Below are positions 44,191 through 52,886 of a DNA stretch of 64,000 nt, piece after piece; within the stretch, counting starts at the first letter, position 1, and every line of letters starts with the position of its first letter. The notes beneath the pieces were generated by a model. It had not been told where the DNA came from, did no database searches, and worked only from the letters and a program-made list of their open reading frames with translations. Source of the DNA: Mycobacterium asiaticum (GTDB lineage: Bacteria > Actinomycetota > Actinomycetes > Mycobacteriales > Mycobacteriaceae); assembly GCF_001668675.1 (NCBI RefSeq), contig NZ_LZKQ01000025.1, positions 1-64,000 on the forward strand. Direction: 5' to 3'. A program made the translations under genes and the position numbers.

Positions 44191-45492
44191 ATGAAGATTT
44201 CGCTGTTCTACGAGTTTGCGCTGCCACGCCCGTGGGTGCCCGATGACGAGCGCCAGATGCTGCAGGACTGCCTGGACGAGGTCGAGGCGGCGGACAAGGC
44301 CGGTTTTTCCACCGTGTGGCTTACCGAGCACCACTTCCTCGAGGAGTACTGCCATTCCACCGCCCCGGAGATCTTTCTGGCCGCGGCCAGCCAGCGCACC
44401 AAGAACATTCGGCTGGGATTCGGCATCATGCATCTGCCCCCCGCGGTCAATCACCCGGCCCGGGTGGCCGAGCGGATCGCCACCCTGGACCTGCTGTCCA
44501 ACGGGCGCGTCGAATTCGGCACGGGCGAATCGTCTTCCGTCGGCGAACTCGGCGGATTCAACATCGATCCCGCCGACAAGCGTGCGCAGTGGGAGGAAGC
44601 GCTCGAGGTCTCCATCCGGTGCATGATCGAGGAGCCGTTCTCGGGGTTCAAGGGCGAACACATCCAGATGCCGGCCCGCAACGTCATTCCCAAGCCGCTG
44701 CAGAAGCCGCACCCCCCGGTCTGGGTGGCCTGTACCCGCCCGGCCAGCGTGCAGATGGCGGCCCAAAAGGCGATTGGTGCACTGAGTTTCGCCTACACCG
44801 GACCCGGGCCGCTGACCGAGCGAGTGAACGGCTACTACAAGGAATTCGAGGAGAACGGCGTCCCCGTTACGCCCGCTATCAACCCGAACATCCTGGCCAT
44901 CGGCGGGGACCTGTCAATGATGGTGGCCAAGTCCGACGACCTTGCGCTGCAACGCCTCGGCCAGGGCGGCGGGTTCTTCTCCTTCGGAATCATGCACTAC
45001 TACATGACCGGAGTGCACACCCCGGGCCGCACCGGCGTCTGGGAACGCTATCTCGAAGAGGTCGAGAAGGACCCGACGCTGGCCTATGGTCCCGGGCGGG
45101 GCGCGATCGGGTCACCGGCCACCGTGCGCGAATTCCTGCGCGGTTACGAGGAAAGCGGTGTGGACGAGATCATTCTGCTGCTCAACCCGCGCAGTCACGA
45201 GGGCACCATGGAATCCATCGAGTTGATGGGCAAAGAGGTGCTGCCGGAGTTCATCGAGCGGGACGAGAAGGCGGTTGCCGACAAGGCTGCACGGCTGGCG
45301 CCGGTGATCGAAAAGGTGGAGGCGCGCCGGCCCGAATCCACGGTGCCTCCGTTCGACGAGAACTACTCGTTCGGTGGGTTGCCGACCGGGCGGGGCGGTA
45401 AGTTCACCGCCAGCGAGATTCCCGAGGCGATGGCCGAGATCAACGAGGGCCGGGTGCAGGCGGCGCAGCGGCTGAAGGAGCAGGGCAAGTGA
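44191..45492 (+). CDS. LLM-class flavin-dependent oxidoreductase (luciferase-like)
   Basis: A 433-residue luciferase-like monooxygenase. MKISLFYEFALPRPW, WLTEHHFLEEYCHSTAP, RLGFGIMHLPP and RVEFGTGESSS are typical of the FMN-dependent branch. The C-terminus carries an 80-residue extension past the barrel. A near-perfect AGGAGG ribosome site lies before the ATG, so this gene is likely the best-translated of the operon. A partner reductase is not adjacent. Confidence 0.87.
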   Translation: MKISLFYEFALPRPWVPDDERQMLQDCLDEVEAADKAGFSTVWLTEHHFLEEYCHSTAPEIFLAAASQRTKNIRLGFGIMHLPPAVNHPARVAERIATLDLLSNGRVEFGTGESSSVGELGGFNIDPADKRAQWEEALEVSIRCMIEEPFSGFKGEHIQMPARNVIPKPLQKPHPPVWVACTRPASVQMAAQKAIGALSFAYTGPGPLTERVNGYYKEFEENGVPVTPAINPNILAIGGDLSMMVAKSDDLALQRLGQGGGFFSFGIMHYYMTGVHTPGRTGVWERYLEEVEKDPTLAYGPGRGAIGSPATVREFLRGYEESGVDEIILLLNPRSHEGTMESIELMGKEVLPEFIERDEKAVADKAARLAPVIEKVEARRPESTVPPFDENYSFGGLPTGRGGKFTASEIPEAMAEINEGRVQAAQRLKEQGK

Positions 45493-45520
45493 CGAAAGAT
45501 CGGCTTGCGCGGGAGAGCGG

Positions 45521-46330
45521 TTGACCCGATACGACGAGCTGTGGCGCTACGACGGCCGTCGTGCCGTGGTGACCGGGTGCGCCTCGGGCATCGGCGCACA
45601 CGTGGTCTCCGGGCTGACCGAGCTGGGTGCCGAGGTGGTGGGACTGGACAAACGGCGACCCGCGGTCGAGCTCAACGCTTTTCATGAAGTCGACCTGGCC
45701 GACCCGGCATCGATCGACCAAGCCGTCGCAGCCGTCGGGGGGCCCGTCGACGCGCTGTTCAACGTCGCGGGCGTCTCCTCGGGAGTCGGCGACCCGCAGC
45801 TTGTCCTCACCGTCAACTTTCTCGGCTTGCGCCACCTGACCGAGGCGGTGATCCCAACAATGACCGCGGGATCGTCGATCGTCAGCGTGTCCTCACTGGC
45901 CGCGGCCGGCTACCACGAACACCTGCGCGACGTCGCCCCGCTGCTGCGCACCGCGACGATGCAGGAAGGCGCCGAATGGGCGCAGCGTCACCCGGACACG
46001 TTGGGCACCGGCTATCAACTGGCCAAGGAAGCGGTCATCCTCTACACCATGCGAAATGCCGTGGTGCTCGGGGCTCGCGGCATCCGGATCAATTGCACCG
46101 GCCCCGGCGTCACCGAAACACCGATCCTGGACCAGCTGCGGACCGCGTACGGGCCGGCGTTCCTCGATGACATCCCCAAGCCACTGGGCCGGGTGTCCAA
46201 TCCGGCGGAACAAGCCGCCGTGCTGCTGTTCTTGAATAGCGCCGCCGCAAGCTATATTTCCGGCCAAGTCGTCTGGGTCGACGGCGGAAACGTCGGTGCC
46301 GCCATCGCCCGTGAACTCGAGGAGGCCTGA
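45521..46330 (+). CDS. Short-chain dehydrogenase/reductase
   Basis: A 269-residue SDR with NAD(P) motif TGCASGIG (18-25), NVAG (81-84), Ser in VSVSS and the catalytic YQLAK (Tyr165, Lys169). Closest in style to 3-alpha-hydroxysteroid dehydrogenase/carbonyl reductases. The TTG start follows GGGAGAG; no ATG or GTG lies nearby in frame. TGATG overlap with the next gene. Confidence 0.88.
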   Translation: MTRYDELWRYDGRRAVVTGCASGIGAHVVSGLTELGAEVVGLDKRRPAVELNAFHEVDLADPASIDQAVAAVGGPVDALFNVAGVSSGVGDPQLVLTVNFLGLRHLTEAVIPTMTAGSSIVSVSSLAAAGYHEHLRDVAPLLRTATMQEGAEWAQRHPDTLGTGYQLAKEAVILYTMRNAVVLGARGIRINCTGPGVTETPILDQLRTAYGPAFLDDIPKPLGRVSNPAEQAAVLLFLNSAAASYISGQVVWVDGGNVGAAIARELEEA

Positions 46331-47319
46331 TGGCCGCGATGGCGGATTTTCGCCGGGTCGCCAAGGACGTCAGCAACTGGGGCCGATGGGGCGATGACGA
46401 CGAACTCGGCACCCTGAACTTCATCACCCCTGAGAAGGTTCGGCAGGCGGCAAGCCTGGTGCGCCACGGCAAGGTCTTCCCGCTGGGTGTGGACTTCGGA
46501 TCGTCGGGACCCCAAGGGGCCTTTGGCTTCCGGCACAATCCGGTGCATGTGATGACCGTCGACGGGGGAGACGCGAACTCATTGCTGCAGTACGGGCCCG
46601 GGTGGGAGAAGAATCCGACCGCGGCCCAGTTGAGCGGTTACCTCGCCGACAATCCGTTTCGCTTCAACGATGACATGATCATCATGCCGCTGCAGGCCGC
46701 CACGCAGTGGGATGCGTTGTCCCACGTGTACTATGAGGACCGGCTCTACAACGGCTTCCCGGCCGATTCGGTGACCAGCCTGGGCGCATTCCACTGCGGT
46801 ATCGACAAGGTCGACGTCAAAGGCATCACGTCCCGTGGTGTGCTGCTCGATCTGGTGCGCCATCGCGGCGCCGAGGTGTTCCTCGAACACGGCAACCCGA
46901 TCACCCCGGAGGAGCTGGACGACGTTGTCCGCGCGCAGGGCGTGACGATCGAGAGCGGTGACATCGTGCTGGTCCGAACCGGCTGGTGGACAAGGTTTCT
47001 GCTTACCGGTGACAAGGTGGAGCCATATTCCGGCCTGGATTGGCGCTGCGCGCAATGGCTGCACGACCACGACGTCGCCGCCATCGCGTCCGACAACCTA
47101 CAGGTCGAGGATCCGGTGTCCGGCGTTGACGGCCTGTTCCTGCCTTTCCACCTGCTCTGCCTGCGTGACATGGGTCTGATGCTCGGCGAGTATTGGGACC
47201 TGGCCGCGCTCGCCGCCGACTGCGCCGCGGACGGCGTCTACGAATTCCAGCTGATAGCACCGCCGTTGCGATTCACCGGCGCGGTGGGCTCGCCGGTGAA
47301 TCCGATCGCGATCAAGTGA
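46330..47319 (+). CDS. Cyclase-family (kynurenine formamidase-like) metal hydrolase
   Basis: A 329-residue protein of the cyclase superfamily, which hydrolyses amides or lactones using a divalent metal. The metal motif appears in the variant form TQWDALSH rather than the classical HxGTHxDxPxH, as in many actinobacterial catabolic members. DIVLVRTGWW and AIASDNLQVE follow. In the ring-cleavage block it may open a lactone or hydrolyse a side chain; the reaction is not known. Confidence 0.85.
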   Translation: MAAMADFRRVAKDVSNWGRWGDDDELGTLNFITPEKVRQAASLVRHGKVFPLGVDFGSSGPQGAFGFRHNPVHVMTVDGGDANSLLQYGPGWEKNPTAAQLSGYLADNPFRFNDDMIIMPLQAATQWDALSHVYYEDRLYNGFPADSVTSLGAFHCGIDKVDVKGITSRGVLLDLVRHRGAEVFLEHGNPITPEELDDVVRAQGVTIESGDIVLVRTGWWTRFLLTGDKVEPYSGLDWRCAQWLHDHDVAAIASDNLQVEDPVSGVDGLFLPFHLLCLRDMGLMLGEYWDLAALAADCAADGVYEFQLIAPPLRFTGAVGSPVNPIAIK

Positions 47320-48158
47320 TGGAGATACACCACAGGACCATCGAGGTCGACGGCCTGAACACCAGCTACCTGGAGGCCGGCGAAGGTGACCCGGTGGTGC
47401 TGCTGCACGGCGGTGAATTCGGCGCCAGCGCCGAATTAGGCTGGGAGCGGACGATACCCGCGCTCGCCGTGCGCTACCGGGTGCTGGCGCCGGATCAGCT
47501 CGGCTTCGGCCAGTCGGCCAAGGTCATCGACTTCGTCAACAGCAGGGCGATGCGAATCCGGCATGTCGCCCGGTTCTGCCAGCTGCTCGGCGTCGAGTCA
47601 GCGCACTTCGCCGGAAACTCGATGGGCGCCATCAATCTACTCACGGACACGACGTCGGATGCGCCGCTGTTGCCGGTGCGCAGCATGGCGATCATCTGCG
47701 GTGGCGGGGAGATTCGGCAGAACCACCACTTCGATGCCTTGCAGCAGTATGACGCCACGTTGCCGGCGATGCGCAACATCGTCGAGGCGCTGTTCTACGA
47801 ACCCGCCTATCCGGCCGACGCCGATTATGTGTGGCGCCGCTATACGTCCAGCACCGCCCCGGGTGCGTGGGAAGCGGTGGCTGCGGCCCGGTTCCGGCGT
47901 CCCAATGCAGCTGCGCCTGCGACGCCGTCAAGCGCGCGTCCGTACCACCGGATCGGGGTGCCGACGCTGGTCGTCGAGGGCGGCGGCGACAAACTGCTTC
48001 CGCCGGGCTGGGCCGCGCAGATTGCCGACCAGATCGACGGGGCGCGTCCGGTGGTGGTTCCCAGCGCCGGCCACTGCCCGCAGATCGAACAGGCCGCGGT
48101 GGTCAACGAGCTGCTGCTGGATTTCTTCGGCGCCGTGCCGCGGTCTCAGAAGACGTAG
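47319..48158 (+). CDS. Alpha/beta hydrolase, second MhpC-like hydrolase
   Basis: A 279-residue hydrolase with LLHGGEFGASAE, DQLGFGQS, nucleophile Ser101 in GNSMGA, an acid in the VEGGGDKLLPP loop and His in SAGHCPQIE. It is the last gene of the operon; its start overlaps the cyclase stop and its 3' end overlaps the convergent mmcO by 13 bp. Two such hydrolases in one operon suggest two different C-C or ester cleavages. Confidence 0.88.
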   Translation: MEIHHRTIEVDGLNTSYLEAGEGDPVVLLHGGEFGASAELGWERTIPALAVRYRVLAPDQLGFGQSAKVIDFVNSRAMRIRHVARFCQLLGVESAHFAGNSMGAINLLTDTTSDAPLLPVRSMAIICGGGEIRQNHHFDALQQYDATLPAMRNIVEALFYEPAYPADADYVWRRYTSSTAPGAWEAVAAARFRRPNAAAPATPSSARPYHRIGVPTLVVEGGGDKLLPPGWAAQIADQIDGARPVVVPSAGHCPQIEQAAVVNELLLDFFGAVPRSQKT

Positions 48159-49783
48159 TCCAGCCGGGTCATCATGCCCGCTTCCTGATGATAGGTGTTG
48201 TGGCAGTGCATCACCCACGTCCCAGGATTGTCGGCGATCAGCACCGCCTGGAGCTTGCGCTTGGGCAACACGATGACGGTGTCCTTACGGGCACCGAGGG
48301 TGCCGTCGCTGTTGATCACCTGAAAAGTGTGTCCGTGCAGGTGGATCGGGTGCCACATCATCGTGGTGTTGTCGAAGGTGAGGGTCGGGTGCTCGCCTTC
48401 CCGCACGTGCAACGGTTTGGTCCTGCTGTACGGCTCGCCGTTGATGATCCAGTCGTACTTGGCCATCGTGCCACCGAGGACTACCGGCAGGTCGAGGTTG
48501 GGGTCGGGGCGACCCAGGTTGACGGAGGTCGCCGCCGTGAACATGTCGACGACGCCGACCCGCTTGTTCAGTTCGTCCGGCCTGAACTGCGGGTCGGGCG
48601 GACTGCCCTTGCCGGTGACCAGCAGGGCGCGCGCCAGCGCGTTCTTACCTTCGGCGGATGCGACCAACGGGAACACGCCGTCGGCCGCCGTCACCACGAC
48701 GTCGTAGCGTTCGGCCATCCCGATCAGCAGGGCGTCGACCCGAGCGGGAACCACGGGATAACCGTCGGTGTGGGTGACCGTCATCGAGTGTCCCGCCAAC
48801 GCGACGCGGAACGCGGTATCGGACGCGACGTTGATGATGCGGATCCGGATGCGTTGCCGCGGCTGGGCGTTGAATGTGGTGGCCGCCTCGGGGATTCGAC
48901 CGTTGATCAGGTAATACGGGTAGGCGATGTCACCGGCGTCACCACCGAGCAGGTCGCTGGTACCGACCTCGCCCGTTCCGCCCATCCCCGGCATCTCGGG
49001 CATCCCGTTCGTCGGGCTTGCCGAAGTCGTCGCCGTGGTGGGCGCACTCGTCGTCGTGGTTGGCGTCGTGGTCGTTGAAGCAGTGGTCGTCGGGGACGTC
49101 GGCGTTGTGGTGGTGGGTGGGGGAGGCTGCATCGTCGGCTTGTTGGGATCGACGAGCGCGTCATAGAGCTGTTGTGGGGACTTGCCGACGCCGTCGGTCC
49201 AATCATCAAGGATGACAATCCATTCGGCATCGTAGCGGCCCAGTTCGGTCGGATCGTCAACGATGAAGGGCAGATACAGCCCTTTGTCCGCGGACAAGCC
49301 GGTGTGCGGGTGGGCCCAGTAGGTGCCGGCATTGGGCACCGAGAACCGGTAGGTGAAGTCCCCTCCGGCGGGGATGTTCGGGGTGGCGGGTTCGGCGCCG
49401 TCCATGTCGTTGCGCAACGCGATGCCGTGCCAGTGCACCGATGTCGGGCGATCGAGCTTGTTGGTCACCGAGACCACGACCTCGTCGCCGACGGTCGCCC
49501 GAATCAACGGGCCCGGGACGGCGTCGCCGTAGGCGAACGTGTCGACGATCCGTCCACCGATGTCTACCCGTGCGGGTTGGGGCGTCAGGCTGGTGGTCAC
49601 CGTCCGGCCACTGTGTGGACGCTCGGCCTCGGCCGCCGCGATTGCGGCCGCCATGCGGGACATTTGCGTCTTGTGGCCGCAGGCGGCCAGCGCGAATCCG
49701 CCGGCGATACCGGCCGCGAGGAAGCCGCGCCTGGTGAAGCGAACGCTGTCTGAGGGGTAACCGCTGGTCGGCTGCGCCGGCAT
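48146..49783 (-). CDS. mmcO: Multicopper oxidase, MmcO (Rv0846c) type
   Basis: Oxidises Cu(I) to the less toxic Cu(II) outside the membrane. The 545-residue protein has a twin-arginine signal (TRRGFLAAG) with lipobox LAAC (Cys35). Copper sites are seen in HWHG (117-120), AHPHTG (157-162), HPIHLHGHTF and HCHNTYHQEAGMM. Residues 220-258 are a Thr/Pro-rich insertion followed by a Met-rich MPEMPGMGG loop. The ATG at 49783 gives a normal signal; the frame runs further upstream. It shares the RicR-type box with lpqS. Confidence 0.94.
   Translation of the reverse strand: MPAQPTSGYPSDSVRFTRRGFLAAGIAGGFALAACGHKTQMSRMAAAIAAAEAERPHSGRTVTTSLTPQPARVDIGGRIVDTFAYGDAVPGPLIRATVGDEVVVSVTNKLDRPTSVHWHGIALRNDMDGAEPATPNIPAGGDFTYRFSVPNAGTYWAHPHTGLSADKGLYLPFIVDDPTELGRYDAEWIVILDDWTDGVGKSPQQLYDALVDPNKPTMQPPPPTTTTPTSPTTTASTTTTPTTTTSAPTTATTSASPTNGMPEMPGMGGTGEVGTSDLLGGDAGDIAYPYYLINGRIPEAATTFNAQPRQRIRIRIINVASDTAFRVALAGHSMTVTHTDGYPVVPARVDALLIGMAERYDVVVTAADGVFPLVASAEGKNALARALLVTGKGSPPDPQFRPDELNKRVGVVDMFTAATSVNLGRPDPNLDLPVVLGGTMAKYDWIINGEPYSRTKPLHVREGEHPTLTFDNTTMMWHPIHLHGHTFQVINSDGTLGARKDTVIVLPKRKLQAVLIADNPGTWVMHCHNTYHQEAGMMTRLDYVF
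49010..49126 (-). repeat. Low-complexity Thr/Pro-coding tract in mmcO
   Basis: About 39 codons, mostly ACC/ACT and CCG-type, coding a Thr/Pro/Ser/Ala-rich linker (residues 220-258). On the plus strand it reads as GTCGTGGTG-like repeats. The tract is likely exposed and a candidate for O-mannosylation. Confidence 0.65.
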
Positions 49784-49898
49784 GGACTGCTCCTCGTCTA
49801 CGTCGATTCGTCGAACCAAACGCCTTCCACCCTGCTCAGCGCGGCAGCATACCGCAACCCGAACGGCGGGCACCGGTTTGCCGGAACCCTCTTTACAC

Positions 49899-49917
49899 TA
49901 TACCCATGGGGGGTATA
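49899..49917. promoter_or_regulatory. RicR-type copper-responsive operator
   Basis: TATACCC and GGGTATA pair perfectly around ATGGG. This matches the CsoR/RicR-type pattern TACCC-N5-GGGTA. It lies 11 bp before the lpqS ATG and 115 bp before the mmcO start. In Mtb both genes belong to the copper-induced RicR regulon, so derepression by Cu(I) is expected. Confidence 0.85.
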
Positions 49918-49928
49918 CAGTGTGCGCC

Positions 49929-50330
49929 ATGAACCTGCGTCGCCGATCGATGCGAATGGCGGTCCTTGCCGCCGTCGCCTGGTTGGTGGCGGTGGTGGTC
50001 GTCCAGTGCTGGTTGCCGCATGCGCAGCACCACGCGCCGCATGCGCCGCACCCGTTGGCGGCCGCGGTAGGCGGTGAGTTCACGGTCAACGCCGATCACG
50101 CGCACTTCTCCGACAACTCGACACCGCCGTGCCCACTGGACATGGTGGCCGTTCCGCTATCACGTTCGGATGCAACGACCTTCACGCCTGCGTCGGTACC
50201 GCCGGTTGCGGGCATCGTGGTCGCGCACGCTCACCCGGCCGAGTCGACGGGACGCGCTCCGCCCGGGGCGCTGGATTCCTCCACCCGCGGACAGGACTTG
50301 CTGACCCGCTACTGCCTGGCTCGTCGCTGA
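49929..50330 (+). CDS. lpqS: Copper-regulated small exported protein LpqS
   Basis: A 133-residue protein with one N-terminal membrane or signal segment (about 9-27) ending in QCW, and a His-rich stretch after it (HAQHHAPHAPHP). Further His are spread through the mature part, together with two Cys. In Mtb (Rv0847) it is induced by copper through RicR; its job is not established but copper binding is likely. A hairpin separates it from cysK2. Confidence 0.85.
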   Translation: MNLRRRSMRMAVLAAVAWLVAVVVVQCWLPHAQHHAPHAPHPLAAAVGGEFTVNADHAHFSDNSTPPCPLDMVAVPLSRSDATTFTPASVPPVAGIVVAHAHPAESTGRAPPGALDSSTRGQDLLTRYCLARR

Positions 50331-50332
50331 GT

Positions 50333-50384
50333 GGTCAGCGCCAAGCCGTGGCGGCTATGCCGCCGTGGCCGGTGACCGCTGACC
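50333..50384. terminator. Nested hairpins between lpqS and cysK2
   Basis: An outer 8-bp repeat (GGTCAGCG at 50333-50340, CGCTGACC at 50377-50384) encloses an inner hairpin GGCGGC-TAT-GCCGCC (50350-50364). No T tract follows. It starts 2 bp after the lpqS stop, so it may attenuate read-through of the copper promoter into cysK2. Confidence 0.5.
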
Positions 50385-50436
50385 CCAGCCATGCCGCGCA
50401 CTCCTTGCCGGCACCGATGCAGAAGCGACGGAACCA

Positions 50437-51612
50437 ATGAACTTTCTGATGAACGTTGAAGACCTGCGCATTTCCAACCGTGCACACCTCACCACGATGC
50501 GCCCCAACCGCGACCGGTACCGGCTTGTTCCCCAGGGCTCTCGCCCGGTCCCGGCCCGGAACCATCAGCCCGACACCATGGTTGGCAATACCCCGGTGCT
50601 GTGGGTCTCCGGAGAGACAAGTCCGGTCGGCGCTACCGGCCGCGGATTCTGGGCAAAGCTGGAGGGATTCAACCCCGGCGGCATGAAGGATCGTCCCGCG
50701 TTGCACATGGTGGAACGTGCCCGCGCTCGCGGTGACCTGGCCCCGGGCGGCTCGATCATCGAGTCAACCAGCGGCACACTGGGATTGGGTCTGGCACTGG
50801 CCGGCAACGTGTATCGGCATCCGGTCACCCTGGTGACCGACCCGGGTCTGGAGCCGATCATCGCGCGGATGCTGACCGCCTACGGTGCCCGGGTGGACAT
50901 GGTCACCGAGTCGCATCCGGTCGGCGGCTGGCAGCAGGCCCGCAAGGACCGGGTCAGCGAGCTGCTCGCCACCGAGGCCGGCGCCTGGAATCCCAACCAG
51001 TACAGCAACCCCGACAACGTCGACGGCTACCGAACATTGGCCCTGGAGTTGGTGTCTCAGCTCGGCCGTATCGACGTCCTGGTGTGCTCGGTGGGCACCG
51101 GCGGCCATTCGGCCGGGGTGGCGCGGGTCCTGCGGGAGTTCAACCCCAACCTGCGGCTGATCGGCGTGGACACCATCGGGTCCACCATCTTCGGGCAGCC
51201 CGCAGCCAACCGCGTGATGCGCGGCTTGGGTTCGAGCATCTATCCCGACAACGTCGACTACGGCGCATTCAACGAGGTGCACTGGGTTGCTCCCGCCGAG
51301 GCGGTGTGGGCCGCGCGCAACATGGCGGCCACCCATTTCGCCAGCGGCGGGTGGAGTGTCGGGGCGGTCGCGCTGGTCGCCGGGTGGGCCGCGCGCACGC
51401 TGTCGCCCGACACGACGATCGCCGCGGTCTTCCCGGATGGCCCGCAGCGGTATTTCGACACCGTCTACAACGACGAGTACTGCGCCGAGCGCGGGATACT
51501 GGGCGGACGCCCGGCCACCGAGCCCGATTACATCGCCTCGCCGGCGGACGCCGTGGTGAGCCGTTGGACGCGAACCACCGCGGTGGTCAACCCGGTGCGG
51601 ACGGTGGCCTGA
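50437..51612 (+). CDS. cysK2: PLP-dependent S-sulfocysteine synthase CysK2
   Basis: In Mtb CysK2 (Rv0848) makes S-sulfocysteine from O-phosphoserine and thiosulfate. The 391-residue fold-type II enzyme has the PLP lysine Lys84 in NPGGMKDRP, the substrate loop [10 protein letters not shown] and the phosphate loop [10 protein letters not shown]. The start is uncertain: ATGs at 50437, 50452 and 50497 share the frame. The stop overlaps the MFS start as TGATG, so the transporter is coupled. Confidence 0.9.
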   Translation: MNFLMNVEDLRISNRAHLTTMRPNRDRYRLVPQGSRPVPARNHQPDTMVGNTPVLWVSGETSPVGATGRGFWAKLEGFNPGGMKDRPALHMVERARARGDLAPGGSIIESTSGTLGLGLALAGNVYRHPVTLVTDPGLEPIIARMLTAYGARVDMVTESHPVGGWQQARKDRVSELLATEAGAWNPNQYSNPDNVDGYRTLALELVSQLGRIDVLVCSVGTGGHSAGVARVLREFNPNLRLIGVDTIGSTIFGQPAANRVMRGLGSSIYPDNVDYGAFNEVHWVAPAEAVWAARNMAATHFASGGWSVGAVALVAGWAARTLSPDTTIAAVFPDGPQRYFDTVYNDEYCAERGILGGRPATEPDYIASPADAVVSRWTRTTAVVNPVRTVA

Positions 51613-52886
51613 TGGGATTGCTGGCGCAGTTTCGCAGCTTCAATCGACCCACCCGGGTGCTGATGGTCAACCAGTTCGGCATCAACTTCGGCTTCTACCT
51701 GTTGATGCCGTATCTGGCCGACTACCTTTCCGGCCCCCTAGGGCTGGCGGCGTGGGCGGTCGGTCTGGTCCTGGGCGTACGCAACTTCTCGCAGCAGGGC
51801 ATGTTCTTCGTGGGCGGCACGCTCGCCGACCGGTTCGGTTACAAGCCCCTGATCGTCGCCGGATGCCTGCTGCGCACCGGCGGGTTCGCTCTGCTGGCCG
51901 TCGCACAATCCCTGCCCAGCCTGCTGATCGCGGCGGCCGCCACGGGTTTCGCCGGGGCGCTGTTCAATCCCGCGGTGCGCGCCTACGTCGCAGCCGACTC
52001 CGGTGAGCGCAAGGTCGACGCGTTCGCGACGTTCAACGTCTTCTACCAGGCGGGAATCCTACTGGGTCCGCTGGCGGGATTGGCCCTGCTGACAGTGGAC
52101 TTCCGCGCGACCGTCTTGACCGCGGCGACGGTGTTCGCCGTGCTGACGGTGGCGCAGCTACGGGCGCTGCCCCAGCGCACGGTCGAACCCAGCGCGGAGC
52201 GGGGCTCGGTCCTACACGATTGGCGTACGGTAATCCGCAATCGGCGGTTCCTCGCCTTCGCCGCGGCAATGTCCGGCGCCTATGTCCTGTCATTCCAGAT
52301 CTACCTGGCACTTCCGATGCAGGCGTCACTCTTGGTGCCGGGGCGGCAAGCGCCGGTCGTGGCAGCGGTATTCGCGGTTTCGGGACTGGTCGCAATCGCC
52401 GGCCAACTGCGCATCACCGCATGGTTCGCCGAGCGCTGGGAGCCGGCCCGCAGTCTCGTTGTCGGCGCGGGAATCCTGGCGGCGTCCTTCGTGCCGCTCG
52501 CCGTGGTGCCGAACGGTCAGCGGTTCGGCACGGCCGCCGGGGTGACGGCACTGCTGCTCTCAGCCGGCTTGCTCGCGATCGCCTCGGCCGCGTTGTATCC
52601 CTTCGAAATGCGCACCGTGGTGACCCTGTCGCGGGACAGACTGGTCGCGACGCACTACGGGTTCTACAGCACGATCGTCGGGGTGGGGATCTTGGCGGGC
52701 AACCTCGCGGTTGGCGCCCTGATGGATGTCGCGCACCGGTACGACGCCGACGAAATGGCTTGGGGCGCTCTGATATTGCTGGGCACGGTCACGATTGCGG
52801 GGCTGCGCCGCTTGGACAGATCCGATCGAGAGCTTGATAGATCAGCCGGGTGTAGCGCTGGGTACGGTCCGATCCGGCCGAAGTGA
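51612..52886 (+). CDS. MFS transporter, Rv0849 type
   Basis: A 424-residue major facilitator with twelve hydrophobic segments and the loop 2-3 motif GGTLADRFGYKP (the MFS motif A, GxLaDRxGrk). Predicted export of a small molecule. Coupled to cysK2, which suggests transport of a sulfur compound or amino acid. The last 30 residues are hydrophilic and run 98 bp into the convergent serine hydrolase gene. Confidence 0.9.
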   Translation: MGLLAQFRSFNRPTRVLMVNQFGINFGFYLLMPYLADYLSGPLGLAAWAVGLVLGVRNFSQQGMFFVGGTLADRFGYKPLIVAGCLLRTGGFALLAVAQSLPSLLIAAAATGFAGALFNPAVRAYVAADSGERKVDAFATFNVFYQAGILLGPLAGLALLTVDFRATVLTAATVFAVLTVAQLRALPQRTVEPSAERGSVLHDWRTVIRNRRFLAFAAAMSGAYVLSFQIYLALPMQASLLVPGRQAPVVAAVFAVSGLVAIAGQLRITAWFAERWEPARSLVVGAGILAASFVPLAVVPNGQRFGTAAGVTALLLSAGLLAIASAALYPFEMRTVVTLSRDRLVATHYGFYSTIVGVGILAGNLAVGALMDVAHRYDADEMAWGALILLGTVTIAGLRRLDRSDRELDRSAGCSAGYGPIRPK

